From Actinomadura terrae (GTDB lineage Bacteria > Actinomycetota > Actinomycetes > Streptosporangiales > Streptosporangiaceae), in contig NZ_JAICDG010000003.1 in NCBI RefSeq assembly GCF_022751215.1, positions 124,001 through 188,000 on the forward strand: DNA of 64,000 nucleotides, written 5' to 3'. The translations under genes were made by a program, and so were the position numbers. Under the pieces are notes generated by a model. That model made no database searches, was not told where the DNA came from, and worked only from the letters and a program-made list of their open reading frames with translations. Of the stretch, positions 41,785 to 50,736 are shown piece by piece; within the stretch, counting starts at the first letter, position 1; the number at the start of each line of letters is the position of its first letter.

Positions 41785-42725
41785 GCGCGGCCGTCGTCGC
41801 GAAGAAGACCGAGCGGCGCGATCCGCCGGGCCGGGCACCGAGGCGGCGCAGGCGGCGCGGCCTGGCCGACCAGGCCACCGGGTGGTCGTTCGCCGGGCCG
41901 TCCACACTGCTGGTCCTCGGGTTCTCGCTGCTGCCGATGGGCTGGGCGCTGCGGCTGTCGATGACCGACTCCGACCTCGTCACCGAGGGGCAGGGCGTCG
42001 GGCTCGACAACTACCGGGCGCTCGCCGACGACCCCGTCTTCTGGAAGTCGATCCGCAACACGCTGGAGCTCACCGCCCTGTACATCCCGGCGTCGCTGCT
42101 GCTCGGGCTCGTGGTCGCGCTGCTGCTGAACAAGCCGATCCGGGGCATCGCGTTCTACCGGGCGTGCTTCCTCGTCCCGTTCGTCGCCTCGGCCGCCGCC
42201 GAGGGCCTGCTGATGGCCTTCGTGTTCGACAAGGACTTCGGCGCGGTGAACGGCCTGCTCACGCGGGCGGGGCTGCCCGCGCAGGGGTTCCTGGACGATC
42301 CGTCCCAGGCGATGTTCGTGATCACCGGGATCTTCGTCTGGACGCAGTTCGGGTTCAACGTCGTGATCTACCTGGCGGCGCTCCAGGACATCGCGCCGGA
42401 GGTGCTGGAGGCCGCCGCGATCGACGGCGCGGGCCGCTGGCGGACGTTCCGGCACATCATCATCCCCTCCGTCCGGCCGATCTCGCTGTTCCTCGCCGTC
42501 TGGGGGCTGATCGACTGCCTCCAGTTCTTCGACCTGCTGCTGACCTCGACCAGGGGCGGGCCGGTCAACTCCACCATCACGATCGTCTACTACGTCTGGC
42601 AGCTCGCCTTCGAGTACTTCACCGCGGGCTACGGCGCGGCGGTCGCCTACGCGCTGTTCGCGGGCAGCCTCGTCGCCATCGTCCTCGGGCTGCTGTTCGG
42701 GCGCCGGAAGGGGTTCCTGCTGTGA
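41781..42725 (+). CDS. Sugar ABC transporter permease 1 (MalF type)
   Basis: 314-aa inner-membrane permease with six transmembrane segments; EAA loop EAAAIDGAGRWRTFRHIIIP. The N-terminus is basic (RAPRRRRRRG). GTG 41781 overlaps the substrate-binding protein stop (GTGA). No ATPase is encoded in the window; CUT1 systems of actinomycetes usually share an MsiK-type ATPase. Confidence 0.94.
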   Translation: MSAAVVAKKTERRDPPGRAPRRRRRRGLADQATGWSFAGPSTLLVLGFSLLPMGWALRLSMTDSDLVTEGQGVGLDNYRALADDPVFWKSIRNTLELTALYIPASLLLGLVVALLLNKPIRGIAFYRACFLVPFVASAAAEGLLMAFVFDKDFGAVNGLLTRAGLPAQGFLDDPSQAMFVITGIFVWTQFGFNVVIYLAALQDIAPEVLEAAAIDGAGRWRTFRHIIIPSVRPISLFLAVWGLIDCLQFFDLLLTSTRGGPVNSTITIVYYVWQLAFEYFTAGYGAAVAYALFAGSLVAIVLGLLFGRRKGFLL

Positions 42726-43531
42726 AGAGGCCCGATGCGCGGCACCTCGTGCTGGCGCCGCTGTCGATCCTGATGGTGCTGCCGTTCGTCTACATGCTGG
42801 GCGCGTCGGTCATGACCCAGGCGCAGATCAACCGGTACCCGCCGCCGCTGTACCCGCCGGGCGTGGACCTGTCCGGCTACCAGGAGCTGCTGTCGGACTC
42901 GCAGTTCCCGCGGTGGTTCCTCAACAGCGTGATCGTCTCGGCTGCGATCGTGGCCTCGCAGGTCGTGCTGTGCAGCATGGCGGGCTACGCGTTCGCCCGG
43001 CTGCGCTTCTCCGGACGGAAGGTCGCGCTGGTCCTGGTCATCGCGACGACGCTGATCCCGTTCCAGCTCACCGTGATCCCGACGTTCCTGATCTTCCACG
43101 AGCTGCACCTGATCAACACGCTCCCCGCGCTGATCGTGCCGCAGCTCGCGTCGGCGCTCGGGGTGTACCTGATGACCTCGTTCTTCCAGAACTTCCCGCG
43201 CGAGCTGGAGGAGGCCGCCCGCATCGACGGCTGCTCCCGCTTCGGGGTGTTCTTCCGGGTCGTGCTGCCGGTCGCGCGCCCGGCGCTCGCGGCGCTGGCG
43301 GTGATCACGTTCATCTACGCGTGGAACGATCTGTTCTGGCCGCTGGTCGCGATCTCCTCCGAGGACAAGTACACGGTGCAGGCGGGCCTCGCCACCTTCC
43401 AGGGGCAGCACCGCGCGGACTGGCCGAAGATCATGGCCGGGACCGTGCTGACCACCGTCCCCGTACTGGCCGTGTTCATCATCGGGCAGCGCCGCTTCGT
43501 GCAGGCGCTCGCGGGCGCGGTCAAGGGATAG
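42722..43531 (+). CDS. Sugar ABC transporter permease 2 (MalG type)
   Basis: 269-aa inner-membrane permease, six transmembrane segments, EAA loop EEAARIDGCSRFGVFFRVVLP. GTG 42722 overlaps the permease 1 stop (GTGA). Last gene of the importer operon, ended by a strong bidirectional hairpin. Confidence 0.94.
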   Translation: MKRPDARHLVLAPLSILMVLPFVYMLGASVMTQAQINRYPPPLYPPGVDLSGYQELLSDSQFPRWFLNSVIVSAAIVASQVVLCSMAGYAFARLRFSGRKVALVLVIATTLIPFQLTVIPTFLIFHELHLINTLPALIVPQLASALGVYLMTSFFQNFPRELEEAARIDGCSRFGVFFRVVLPVARPALAALAVITFIYAWNDLFWPLVAISSEDKYTVQAGLATFQGQHRADWPKIMAGTVLTTVPVLAVFIIGQRRFVQALAGAVKG

Positions 43532-43545
43532 GAACCGGGCAGGGC

Positions 43546-43591
43546 GAAGGGCCCCGGGCGCCCGCCTCCGTACAGGCGCCCAGGGCCCTTC
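43546..43591. terminator. Strong bidirectional terminator between converging sugar operons
   Basis: Arms GAAGGGCCC-C-GGGCGCC and GGCGCCC-A-GGGCCCTTC (16 bp with one mismatch) around a 12-nt loop, ending 1 bp before the amidohydrolase stop codon. Confidence 0.92.
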
Positions 43592-44611
43592 TCAGATGCC
43601 GAGGACGCGGGCCGCGTTGGACGCGTAAACGCGGGCCAGCACGTCCTCGGGCAGGCCGAGCCCGCTGATGCGCCAGCGGCCCATCAGCGGCGGGTCGTCG
43701 CTTGAGTGCGGGAAGTGCTCGTCCAGCGTCTCCAGGAACCGGAAGTGGGTCGCGTAGAGGTCGGCGGACGGGGGGAACTCGTCGGTGCCGAACAGCACCC
43801 GGTCGGGGAAGCGCAGCATGAGCTCGCGGGTCGCGCGCGGCTGCCGGCCGAGCTCGGCGATGCGGGCGGCGATGTCGATGTTCAGGTTCGGGTAGGCGGC
43901 GAGCATGCGGCCGACGCGGCCGAGGTCCTCGGCCTGGCAGCCCGCGTGGACGGCGACGAAGGTGGTCCGGGGGTGCCCGGCGACCAGCGCCTCCAGCGAG
44001 TCCATGAGCCAGTCGAAGCGCGGGAAGCGGTCCGCGTCGGCGAACGACCAGTCGGGATGGGCGAGCAGCTGCTCGTACCGCTCGTTGCGCTCGTCGACGG
44101 GGTCGAAGAACGCGATCGGGTCGGCGGTGTGGATCCACACGGGCACGCCGAGGTCGGCGGCGGCGTCCCACAGCTCGCCGAGCCTCGGGTCGTCGGGCAG
44201 GACGAGCCGGCCCGAGTCGTCCCGGATGTGCAGGCCGAGGTCCTTCCAGACCTTCAGCCCGCGCGCGCCCGCCTCCACCGACCGGCGCAGGCTGTCGGCG
44301 AGGGCGCCGGGACGGCCGATCCGCGTCCAGTCGACATGGCAGAACGTCAGGAAGCGGTCCGGGTGCGCGCGGTCGTAGCGGTCGAGGTTGGCCTCCAGTT
44401 CGGCGTCCCAGCGGCCGTCGAGGTTGACGATCGTCTCGACGCCGCACGCGTCCATCAGCGCGAGCAGCGACTTCACGTCCGGGATCGTCCAGTCGCCGGT
44501 CAGCCACCGGCCGAGATGGTTGTGCGCGTCGATCGCCGGCACCGCCGCCCGCGGGACGTGCGACTCCTCCACCCGCAGTCGCGCGCGGGGCCGGTACTCG
44601 CTCAGCTTCAT
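43592..44611 (-). CDS. Amidohydrolase-2 family hydrolase (lactonase-like)
   Basis: 339-aa TIM-barrel metal hydrolase: first-strand motif DAHNHLG, a Lys in GLKVWKDLG, HTADP, VHAGCQAE and FGTDEFP. Related enzymes hydrolyse sugar lactones (fuconolactonase, 2-pyrone-4,6-dicarboxylate lactonase) or decarboxylate. GGAGG precedes ATG 44611. Last gene of the minus-strand catabolic operon, 121 bp after GH4 with a hairpin between. A sugar-lactone role is inference from the surrounding dehydrogenases. Confidence 0.85.
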   Translation of the reverse strand: MKLSEYRPRARLRVEESHVPRAAVPAIDAHNHLGRWLTGDWTIPDVKSLLALMDACGVETIVNLDGRWDAELEANLDRYDRAHPDRFLTFCHVDWTRIGRPGALADSLRRSVEAGARGLKVWKDLGLHIRDDSGRLVLPDDPRLGELWDAAADLGVPVWIHTADPIAFFDPVDERNERYEQLLAHPDWSFADADRFPRFDWLMDSLEALVAGHPRTTFVAVHAGCQAEDLGRVGRMLAAYPNLNIDIAARIAELGRQPRATRELMLRFPDRVLFGTDEFPPSADLYATHFRFLETLDEHFPHSSDDPPLMGRWRISGLGLPEDVLARVYASNAARVLGI

Positions 44612-44653
44612 GCTCCACCTCCGGGAAATGGGGCGCCCGTGAATAAGAAGGGC

Positions 44654-44708
44654 GGCGGGCCGCCGTCACAGGCGACGTCGATGGCGGCGTCCATTGCGGC
44701 GGCCCGCC
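44654..44708 (-). promoter_or_regulatory. Intercistronic inverted repeat between GH4 and amidohydrolase
   Basis: Perfect 12-bp arms GGCGGGCCGCCG and CGGCGGCCCGCC separated by 31 nt. It may attenuate transcription or protect mRNA within the operon. Confidence 0.45.
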
Positions 44709-44732
44709 ACAGGCCTTGCGCGACTCCGTCGG

Positions 44733-46025
44733 TCAACGCCGGATCCCCTCGGGAAGGGAGTCGCCGTGCGCGTCGATCATGTCCTCCACCAGGTCGTGGA
44801 TCTGGGGGAGGGTGAGGGTCGCGGCGGTGTTCGGGTCGAGCGCCGCCGCCTGGTGGACGTGGTCGCGCCGCCCCTCCAGCGCCGCCCGCACGGTCAGGTC
44901 CCCGACGTTCAGGAACGTGCGGTTGAGCGCGGCGAGCTGCGGCGGCATCGCGCCGATCCGGGTCGGGCGCACGCCCGACCGGTCGACGACGCAGGGGACC
45001 TCCACGCACGCGTCCGGCGGGAGGTTGGAGATCAGGCCGTCGTTGCGGACGTTGCCGTGCACGACCCGCCGGGTACCGGTCTCGATCGAGTGGATGATCT
45101 CCGAGGCCAGCTCCGACATCGGCTCGACCTCCACGCCCTCGCCCGCGGCGAGGCGGCGGCGCGTCTCGGCGTAGGAGTCGAGGTTCTCCCGCGACCACTC
45201 CAGGTAGGCGCCGATCTGCACGCCGAAGTGCTCGACCTGGTCGTCGTGGCGCAGGAACCACGGCAGGTACTCCGAGCCGTGCACCGAGGACTCGGTCGGG
45301 AAGTGCCCGAACCGCGTGAAGATCTCGGCGCGGACCGTCGCGCGCAGCTTCGGGTCGGCCTCGACGACCTCGGCGAGCCGCGGGTAGAGGTTCTCGCCCT
45401 CATGCTCGAACTTCAGCACGAACGCCTGGTGGTTGACGCCGGCGGTGACGAAGCCGACCTCGTCCACCGGGACGCCGACGAGGTTCGCCAGCCGCTCCTG
45501 CGTGTCGCGCACGGAGTGGCAGATGCCCACCACGTTCTTGAACGGCGTCCCCTCCCACACCGAGCGCGGGACCATCGTCATCGGGTTGGTGTAGTTGAGC
45601 AGTAGCGCGTCCGGCGCCAGCTCGGCGAGGTCGTTGCCGAGCGCGACCATGACCGGGATCGTGCGCAGCGCGCGGAAGATCCCGCCGATCCCCAGCGTGT
45701 CGGCGATCGTCTGCCGGATGCCGTGGCGGGCCGGCACCTCAAAGTCGATCTTCGTGGCCTCGAACCCGCCGACCGCGATCTCGTTGATCACGTAGTCGGC
45801 GCCGTCGACGGCCGCGCGCCGGTCGGTGTGCGCCTCGACCTTGGCGGGCAGCCCGAGGTGGGCCACCATCCAGTTCGCCATCGTCTCGGCGGTGCCGAGC
45901 CGCTCGGCGTCGATGTCGTGCAGGACGAGCGTCGACGCGCCGAGCCCCGGCAGCGTGAGGATGTCCGACAGGACGTTCTTGGTGAACTCGACGCTTCCGG
46001 CGCCGATGAAGACGATGCGTGCCAT
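44733..46025 (-). CDS. Glycoside hydrolase family 4 (alpha-galactosidase-like, MelA type)
   Basis: 430-aa NAD- and Mn-dependent glycosidase: dinucleotide motif FIGAGSVEFTKN (7-18), NYTNPM (about 144-149), metal Cys about 169 and His about 170 (ICHSVRDT), and His about 199 (AGVNHQAF). The CHSV form matches alpha-galactosidase-like GH4 enzymes; exact sugar specificity is not assured. It acts in the cytoplasm on imported oligosaccharides by a redox mechanism. AAGGGG precedes ATG 46025. Fourth gene of the operon starting at the Zn-dehydrogenase. Confidence 0.93.
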   Translation of the reverse strand: MARIVFIGAGSVEFTKNVLSDILTLPGLGASTLVLHDIDAERLGTAETMANWMVAHLGLPAKVEAHTDRRAAVDGADYVINEIAVGGFEATKIDFEVPARHGIRQTIADTLGIGGIFRALRTIPVMVALGNDLAELAPDALLLNYTNPMTMVPRSVWEGTPFKNVVGICHSVRDTQERLANLVGVPVDEVGFVTAGVNHQAFVLKFEHEGENLYPRLAEVVEADPKLRATVRAEIFTRFGHFPTESSVHGSEYLPWFLRHDDQVEHFGVQIGAYLEWSRENLDSYAETRRRLAAGEGVEVEPMSELASEIIHSIETGTRRVVHGNVRNDGLISNLPPDACVEVPCVVDRSGVRPTRIGAMPPQLAALNRTFLNVGDLTVRAALEGRRDHVHQAAALDPNTAATLTLPQIHDLVEDMIDAHGDSLPEGIRR

Positions 46026-46046
46026 GGTGCCCCTTACCGGTGTCCC

Positions 46047-46811
46047 TTACATGATCGCGAGTTGGCCGCCGTCGATGACCAGCTCGGCTCCGTGCACGAA
46101 CGAGGCGTCGTCGGAGGCGAGGAAGGCGTAGGCGGCGGCGACCTCGGCGGCCTGCCCGGCGCGTCCGAGGGGAATGTGGTCGCGCTGGTAGGCGGCGACG
46201 AAGTCCGGGCCGAGGTCGGCCTCGATCCCGGCGTTGAGCGGGGTGCTGATGTAGCCGGGGCAGACGGCGTTGACGCGGATGCCGTGCCGCCCGAGCTCCA
46301 CCGCCATCGTCTTGGTCAGCAGCAGGACCCCGCCCTTGGACGCGTTGTAGTGCGCGTAGTCCTCCTCGCCGCCGAGCCCGTTGGTGGAGGACATGTTGAC
46401 GATCGAGCCGCGCGTCCCCTCGCGCACCATCAGCCGGCTCACCGCCTGCCCGACCAGGAACATGCCGCGCAGGTTGACGGCCATGATCGTGTCCCAGTGC
46501 TCGGGGGTGATCTCCAGGAACGGCTCGCGCCAGCCCGTCCCGGCGTTGTTGATCAGCACGTCCACGCCGCCGAGCGCGGCGACCGCCTCGGCCACCAGGT
46601 GCTCGACGTCGTCCTCGTGGCTGACGTCGCAGGTCGTCCCGCTGATCTTGCCGAGCGGGGACAGCCCGGCGACGACGTCCTCGACCCGGTCGAGGCCGCA
46701 CACGAACACCCGCGCGCCCTCCTCCAGGAACCGGCGCGCGGCGGCCTCCCCGATCCCGCTGGTGCCGCCCGAGATCAGGACGTTCTTTCCGGTCAGCCCG
46801 CGCATCGCCAT
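46047..46811 (-). CDS. Short-chain dehydrogenase/reductase
   Basis: 254-aa classical SDR: GGTSGIG (15-21), NNAG (88-91), catalytic Ser about 141, Tyr about 155 and Lys about 159 (YNASK). It oxidises a sugar or polyol with NAD(P)+. GGAAGG precedes ATG 46811. It lies 21 bp before GH4 and 28 bp after the lactonase-like gene. The L-fucose/galactose dehydrogenase-type role is inference from the cluster. Confidence 0.93.
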   Translation of the reverse strand: MAMRGLTGKNVLISGGTSGIGEAAARRFLEEGARVFVCGLDRVEDVVAGLSPLGKISGTTCDVSHEDDVEHLVAEAVAALGGVDVLINNAGTGWREPFLEITPEHWDTIMAVNLRGMFLVGQAVSRLMVREGTRGSIVNMSSTNGLGGEEDYAHYNASKGGVLLLTKTMAVELGRHGIRVNAVCPGYISTPLNAGIEADLGPDFVAAYQRDHIPLGRAGQAAEVAAAYAFLASDDASFVHGAELVIDGGQLAIM

Positions 46812-46839
46812 GTCCTTCCGTGGTCGGGCCGGTAGCGGT

Positions 46840-47688
46840 TCATACGCCGAGCACGACCGGGCGGCCGACCTTCGGCACGAGGTACTCCTGGTCGGGGAAC
46901 CCCCGGTCGAGGACGTCGACGAACGTCGTCACCGACTCGGCGTTGACCGCGAACAGGTCGTGGTGGCTCGGCAGCAGCCAGCGCGCGTCGGCGCCGGCGG
47001 CCAGGTGCGCCGCCTCCCGGACGGTCAGGTTCCCGACGATCCCCATCTCCTCGCGGATCCGGTCGCGGCCGTTGACGGGCAGCAGCGCGACCCGGGGCCG
47101 CAGGCCGTCGAGGGCCCGGTCGATCTCGGGGTGCGGGACGGTGTCGCCCGCGTGGTAGACGGTCACGCCCGGGTCGAGTTCGACGACGTAGCCGAGGAAG
47201 CGGTGCGCGCCGTCCTGCACCATGACGTCGTAGCAGAGCGGCCCGGTGTACTCGGGGGAGTGCGCCGCCGGGACGGGGTGGACGCGAATGCCCGCGATCT
47301 CCAGCGGCTCGCCCGCCAGCGCCGGGACGAACCGTGCGCCGAGCGCCTCCGCGTCCTGCCGCAGGACGGGCGGCGCCACCACCGTGAAGGGGCGGCGCGC
47401 GAGCGCGGGGCCGAGCGTGTGCGGGTCGAAGTGGTCGGCGTGCTCGTGGGTGACGAGCACGACGTCGGCGTCCAGGTCGGCGGGCCCGAACGGGGGCGGG
47501 AACCGGCGGGCCCAGCGGCCGGGCGGGCCGAACTCCGAGTCGGCCGCCAGCCGGTCCGACAGGTACGGGTCGACGGCGACGACCGTGCCGTTCGCGCCCT
47601 TCAGCAGGAACCCGGCCTGCCCGAGCGCGCAGACGCCGACCATGCCGGGCGGGACGGCCAGTTCCCGGAAGCCCTCACTGATCCCCAT
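46840..47688 (-). CDS. UlaG-like metallo-beta-lactamase-fold lactonase
   Basis: 282-aa MBL-fold protein with metal motif THEHADH (His 81, 83, Asp 85, His 86), HAGDT and a late LPSHHDLF. It resembles UlaG, the L-ascorbate-6-phosphate lactonase. GAGGAGGAG lies before ATG 47688. A second possible lactone hydrolase in the operon, implying two lactone-forming oxidations or a sugar-acid salvage step; inference. Confidence 0.88.
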   Translation of the reverse strand: MGISEGFRELAVPPGMVGVCALGQAGFLLKGANGTVVAVDPYLSDRLAADSEFGPPGRWARRFPPPFGPADLDADVVLVTHEHADHFDPHTLGPALARRPFTVVAPPVLRQDAEALGARFVPALAGEPLEIAGIRVHPVPAAHSPEYTGPLCYDVMVQDGAHRFLGYVVELDPGVTVYHAGDTVPHPEIDRALDGLRPRVALLPVNGRDRIREEMGIVGNLTVREAAHLAAGADARWLLPSHHDLFAVNAESVTTFVDVLDRGFPDQEYLVPKVGRPVVLGV

Positions 47689-47716
47689 CGCCGACTCCTC
47701 CTCTGCTACTGACCGG

Positions 47717-48655
47717 TCATGGCGCGAGGAGGGCCTTGACCGGTTCCGTGCCGCCGTTCATCAGGTCGGTGAAGACCCGGGCGCCATCGCTCAACGGAAA
47801 GGTGTTCACCCAGCTCAGGTCCCATTCTGCGGCGAGCTCGACGGCCGTGCTGAACTCCGCGGGGGTGTAGCCGAACGAGCCGAGCAGCCGCTTCTCGGTC
47901 CGGACGAGGTCGTTCGCGTCGAACCCGGGGTCGGCGCTCGCCAGCCCGAGCGCCACCGCGACCCCGCCGGGCGCGAGCCGGGCGAGGGCGTCGGCCCGGG
48001 TCGCCGGCAGCCCCACCGCGTCGAAGACCACGTCGAACTCCCCGCGCAGCGTCGGGCCGGTGGCGTCGGCGCCCAACTGTCCCGCGATCGCCGCGCGGCG
48101 CTCGGACAGGTCGGCGGCGACCACGGACGCGGCGCCGCGCAGCCGCGCGAGCTGCGCGCACAGCAGGCCGATCGTCCCGCAGCCGATGACACCGACGCGC
48201 GCGCCCTCCGGGACCGCTGCCACGTTCCACGAGTGGACTGCGTAGGCGATCGGCTCGACCACGCCGGCCGCCGTCCAGGACAGCGCGTCCGGAAGGGCGT
48301 GGACCGAGGACGCCGGTACCGCGACCCGCTCGGCGAACCCACCGGGGCGGTGCACGCCGATCAGCGCGCGGCGGCGGCACAGGTTGCCGCGTCCCCGCGT
48401 ACACAGATCGCAGTCACCGCAGGAGAGAATGGGGTTCACCACGACGCGGCGGCCGTCGGGGGTCGTCCCCGCGAACTCGTGGCCCATGACGAGCGGCGGG
48501 GTGCGGAAGCCGGGGGTGCGCACGCCGTGCAGTTCGCTGCCGCAGATCCCGGCGGCGGCGACCTCCACGAGGATCTCATCGGGTTTCACGGACGGTTCGT
48601 CGATGTCATGCAGTTCCACCACGCTCGGCGCGGTGAAAACGAGTGCCTTCATCAC
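47717..48655 (-). CDS. Zinc-dependent medium-chain dehydrogenase
   Basis: 312-aa MDR enzyme: catalytic zinc ligands Cys 38 and His 59/Glu 60 (GHEF), structural zinc Cys 79, 82, 85 and 93, and NAD motif GVIGCGTIGLL. It oxidises secondary hydroxyls of sugars, polyols or sugar acids. The start is ATG 48655, 48652 or GTG 48658; the last is 7 nt after TACATT, a leaderless pattern. First gene of the catabolic operon, divergent from iclR with operator box 2 between. Confidence 0.9.
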   Translation of the reverse strand: MMKALVFTAPSVVELHDIDEPSVKPDEILVEVAAAGICGSELHGVRTPGFRTPPLVMGHEFAGTTPDGRRVVVNPILSCGDCDLCTRGRGNLCRRRALIGVHRPGGFAERVAVPASSVHALPDALSWTAAGVVEPIAYAVHSWNVAAVPEGARVGVIGCGTIGLLCAQLARLRGAASVVAADLSERRAAIAGQLGADATGPTLRGEFDVVFDAVGLPATRADALARLAPGGVAVALGLASADPGFDANDLVRTEKRLLGSFGYTPAEFSTAVELAAEWDLSWVNTFPLSDGARVFTDLMNGGTEPVKALLAP

Positions 48656-48694
48656 AGCCGTGAATGTAGCAGCGATCCGTATCGTGGGCTAGCA

Positions 48695-48709
48695 TTCCGT
48701 ATTGCGGAA
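48695..48709. promoter_or_regulatory. Operator box 2, between Zn-dehydrogenase and iclR
   Basis: TTCCGT-ATT-GCGGAA, the box 1 motif with one arm mismatch. A -10-like TAGCAT for iclR (48690-48695) abuts it, so the regulator likely represses itself and the divergent operon. Confidence 0.7.
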
Positions 48710-48728
48710 ACATAGGGGAGAGGGTCGC

Positions 48729-49508
48729 ATGGCGAAGAACGAGTCACCGGTGGGCAGCGTGGACAGGGCGCTGCGCATCATCCAGTTGCTCTCCGAGAGC
48801 GGGCGCGGCGTCACGCTGGAGGACCTCGCGGTCCGCTCCGGCATCCCGCGCAGTTCGCTGCACCGGCTGCTCGGCGCGCTGCGGCACCGCGGCTTCGCCG
48901 CCCAGCCGGAGCCGAACGGGCCCTACTTCCTCGGCACGGAGCTGCTCGCGGCGGCGTTCCGCTACTACGACCGGATCGACCTGCGCGCGCTCGTCCACCC
49001 GGTGCTGCTGCGGCTGCGCGAGGAGCTGAACGAGACCACGCACATGGCCGTGCTGGACGGCGGCGAGATCGTCTACGTGGACAAGGTCGAGGCCATCCAC
49101 CCGATCACGATGACCTCGGTGATCGGCGGCCGCAATCCCGCGTACTGCACCGGCGTCGGCAAGGCCCTGCTGGCCTGGACGTACCCGACCGACGAGGCGA
49201 TCAAGCTGTGGGCCGCCGCGCACGAGCTGCGGCCCGTCACCCGGCACTCGATCACCTCGCCGGCCCGGCTCGCCGAGGAGATGGCCGAGATCAGGGAGCG
49301 CGGCTACGCGCTCGATCTGGAGGAGAACGAGGAGGGCGTGCGCTGCGCGGCGGTGCCGGTCTTCCTCGGCCGCTCCACGCCGTCCGCCGGGATCAGCGTC
49401 ACCGCGCCGAAGGACCGCTTCCCGAAGGCGCGGGTGACCGAGGTGGCGCTGCGGCTGCGCACGATCCTGGCCGACGAGCTGGACGAACCCGCAGGCCCGG
49501 CCGAGTGA
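48729..49508 (+). CDS. IclR-family transcriptional regulator
   Basis: 259-aa regulator: winged helix about 10-70 (VGSVDRALRIIQLL, then GIPRSSLHRLLGAL) and an IclR effector-binding domain about 85-250 (YCTGVGKALLAW, GYALDLEENEEGVRCAA). GGGAGAGGG precedes ATG 48729. Its gene lies at the centre of three units sharing one palindrome, so it is the probable local repressor, released by a pathway intermediate. Confidence 0.94.
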   Translation: MAKNESPVGSVDRALRIIQLLSESGRGVTLEDLAVRSGIPRSSLHRLLGALRHRGFAAQPEPNGPYFLGTELLAAAFRYYDRIDLRALVHPVLLRLREELNETTHMAVLDGGEIVYVDKVEAIHPITMTSVIGGRNPAYCTGVGKALLAWTYPTDEAIKLWAAAHELRPVTRHSITSPARLAEEMAEIRERGYALDLEENEEGVRCAAVPVFLGRSTPSAGISVTAPKDRFPKARVTEVALRLRTILADELDEPAGPAE

Positions 49509-49561
49509 GGCCCGCCGGCGCTCCGCGGGGCCCCGCCCGGGAGGGGGCCGGGCGGGCCTCA
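49508..49561 (+). terminator. Terminator after iclR
   Basis: Arms GAGGCCCGCC and GGCGGGCCTC (10 bp) enclose further GC-rich inverted segments, directly after the stop codon. Confidence 0.7.
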
Positions 49562-49654
49562 TGGGGCACCCGCCCCGCCCCCGGGGGCATGTCCGCAGTG
49601 TGCCGGATGGTTGACAGCGGGCGAGTCATGCTGGTTGCCTTTCATGGAAGCCCA

Positions 49655-49669
49655 TTCCGTGATACGGAA
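49655..49669. promoter_or_regulatory. Operator box 3, upstream of the GH114 gene
   Basis: TTCCGT-GAT-ACGGAA, perfect inverted repeat ending 10 bp before GTG 49680. Confidence 0.75.
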
Positions 49670-49679
49670 AGAGAAGCAA

Positions 49680-50708
49680 GTGGCGAAGGTCGTGGTGATT
49701 CTCGGGCTGCTGCTTGCGCTGGCGGGGGCGGGGTGTTCGACGGGGTCGTCCGAGAAGGAGGAACGGGGCGCTCCGTGGAGACCGGTCGTCGGCAGCCGGT
49801 GGCAGTACCAGCTTTCGGGTGATCGCAAGTTCCCGGGGACGGGAGGCATCAACGTCGATATCTGCGAGCGTCCCTATGCCGGTGGTAGTAACAGTGGCGG
49901 CAACGGCGGGGGCGGGCGCAAGAACGGGGTCGGGGACGGGGACGGGGACGACGGGAAGGTCGGCGCGGGCGCGTGCGTGCGCCCCGAGGTGTTCGACATC
50001 GACCTGTACGCCGACGCCGCGGTCGCCGGCAACAACACCACGCTCAACACCGCCGCCGTCAAGGCGATCCACGCCCGCGGCGCCAAGGCGATCTGCTACA
50101 TCGACTCGGGTTCGGTGGAGAAGGTCCGTCCGGACTACCCGCAGTACGTCGAGTGGCACGAGGCCCACGGGAAATCACTGATCGGCAAGTCCTATCCGGG
50201 TTTCCCGGAGGAGAACTACGCCAACATCAACAACGACAAGGGGCAGCGCGACTTCGTGCTCAAAATGCAAGAGGCACGGGTCCGCAAATGTGTTCAAGCG
50301 GGGTTCGACGCCGTCGAGTTCGACGTCGTCAACGCCCACGAGGACGGGGCGGGGGTCACCGGGTGGCAGGTCAGCGCCGACAGCCAGCTCGTGTTCAACC
50401 GCGCGCTCGCTGACATGGCGCATCGCCACGGCCTCGCGGCCGGGCTGAAGAACGACCTCGGCCAGATCCCCCAGCTCGTCTCCTCGTTCGACTTCATGGT
50501 CAACGAGGAGTGCTGGGAGTTCCGCGAGTGCGATCGGCTGAAGCCGTTCATCGCGGCGGGCAAGCCGGTCTTCGGCGTCGAGTACAAGCCCTCACGCGGG
50601 CCGGACCCGCTGGCCTTCTGCCGCGAGGCCGTGTCGCTGCGCTTCGGCTTCATCAAGAAGGGCGAGGACTACCTCCTCACCGACCAGCCGTACACCCCCT
50701 GCCGCTGA
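49680..50708 (+). CDS. GH114 endo-alpha-1,4-polygalactosaminidase-like lipoprotein
   Basis: 342-aa lipoprotein: signal with lipobox LAGAGC (Cys 19), a Gly/Asp-rich linker (about 75-95), then a GH114 TIM barrel (ICYIDSGSVEKVRPDYPQY, YANINN, GFDAVEFDVVNAHED, AAGLKNDLGQIP, MVNEECWEFREC, KPVFGVEYKPS). Acidic residues Asp in CYIDSG and Glu/Asp in VEFD are catalytic candidates. Known GH114 enzymes cut alpha-1,4-galactosamine polymers such as fungal galactosaminogalactan. GTG 49680 has only a weak SD. Operator box 3 lies just upstream; FAH gene follows after 28 bp. Confidence 0.88.
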   Translation: MAKVVVILGLLLALAGAGCSTGSSEKEERGAPWRPVVGSRWQYQLSGDRKFPGTGGINVDICERPYAGGSNSGGNGGGGRKNGVGDGDGDDGKVGAGACVRPEVFDIDLYADAAVAGNNTTLNTAAVKAIHARGAKAICYIDSGSVEKVRPDYPQYVEWHEAHGKSLIGKSYPGFPEENYANINNDKGQRDFVLKMQEARVRKCVQAGFDAVEFDVVNAHEDGAGVTGWQVSADSQLVFNRALADMAHRHGLAAGLKNDLGQIPQLVSSFDFMVNEECWEFRECDRLKPFIAAGKPVFGVEYKPSRGPDPLAFCREAVSLRFGFIKKGEDYLLTDQPYTPCR

Positions 50709-50736
50709 GCCGGCGGGATCGAACGAAAGAACAGCC

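Noticed and set aside
44608..44694. A 28-codon gene before the amidohydrolase
   Set aside because: Too short, without an SD, and overlapping a large inverted repeat; kept only as a remark in a finding.
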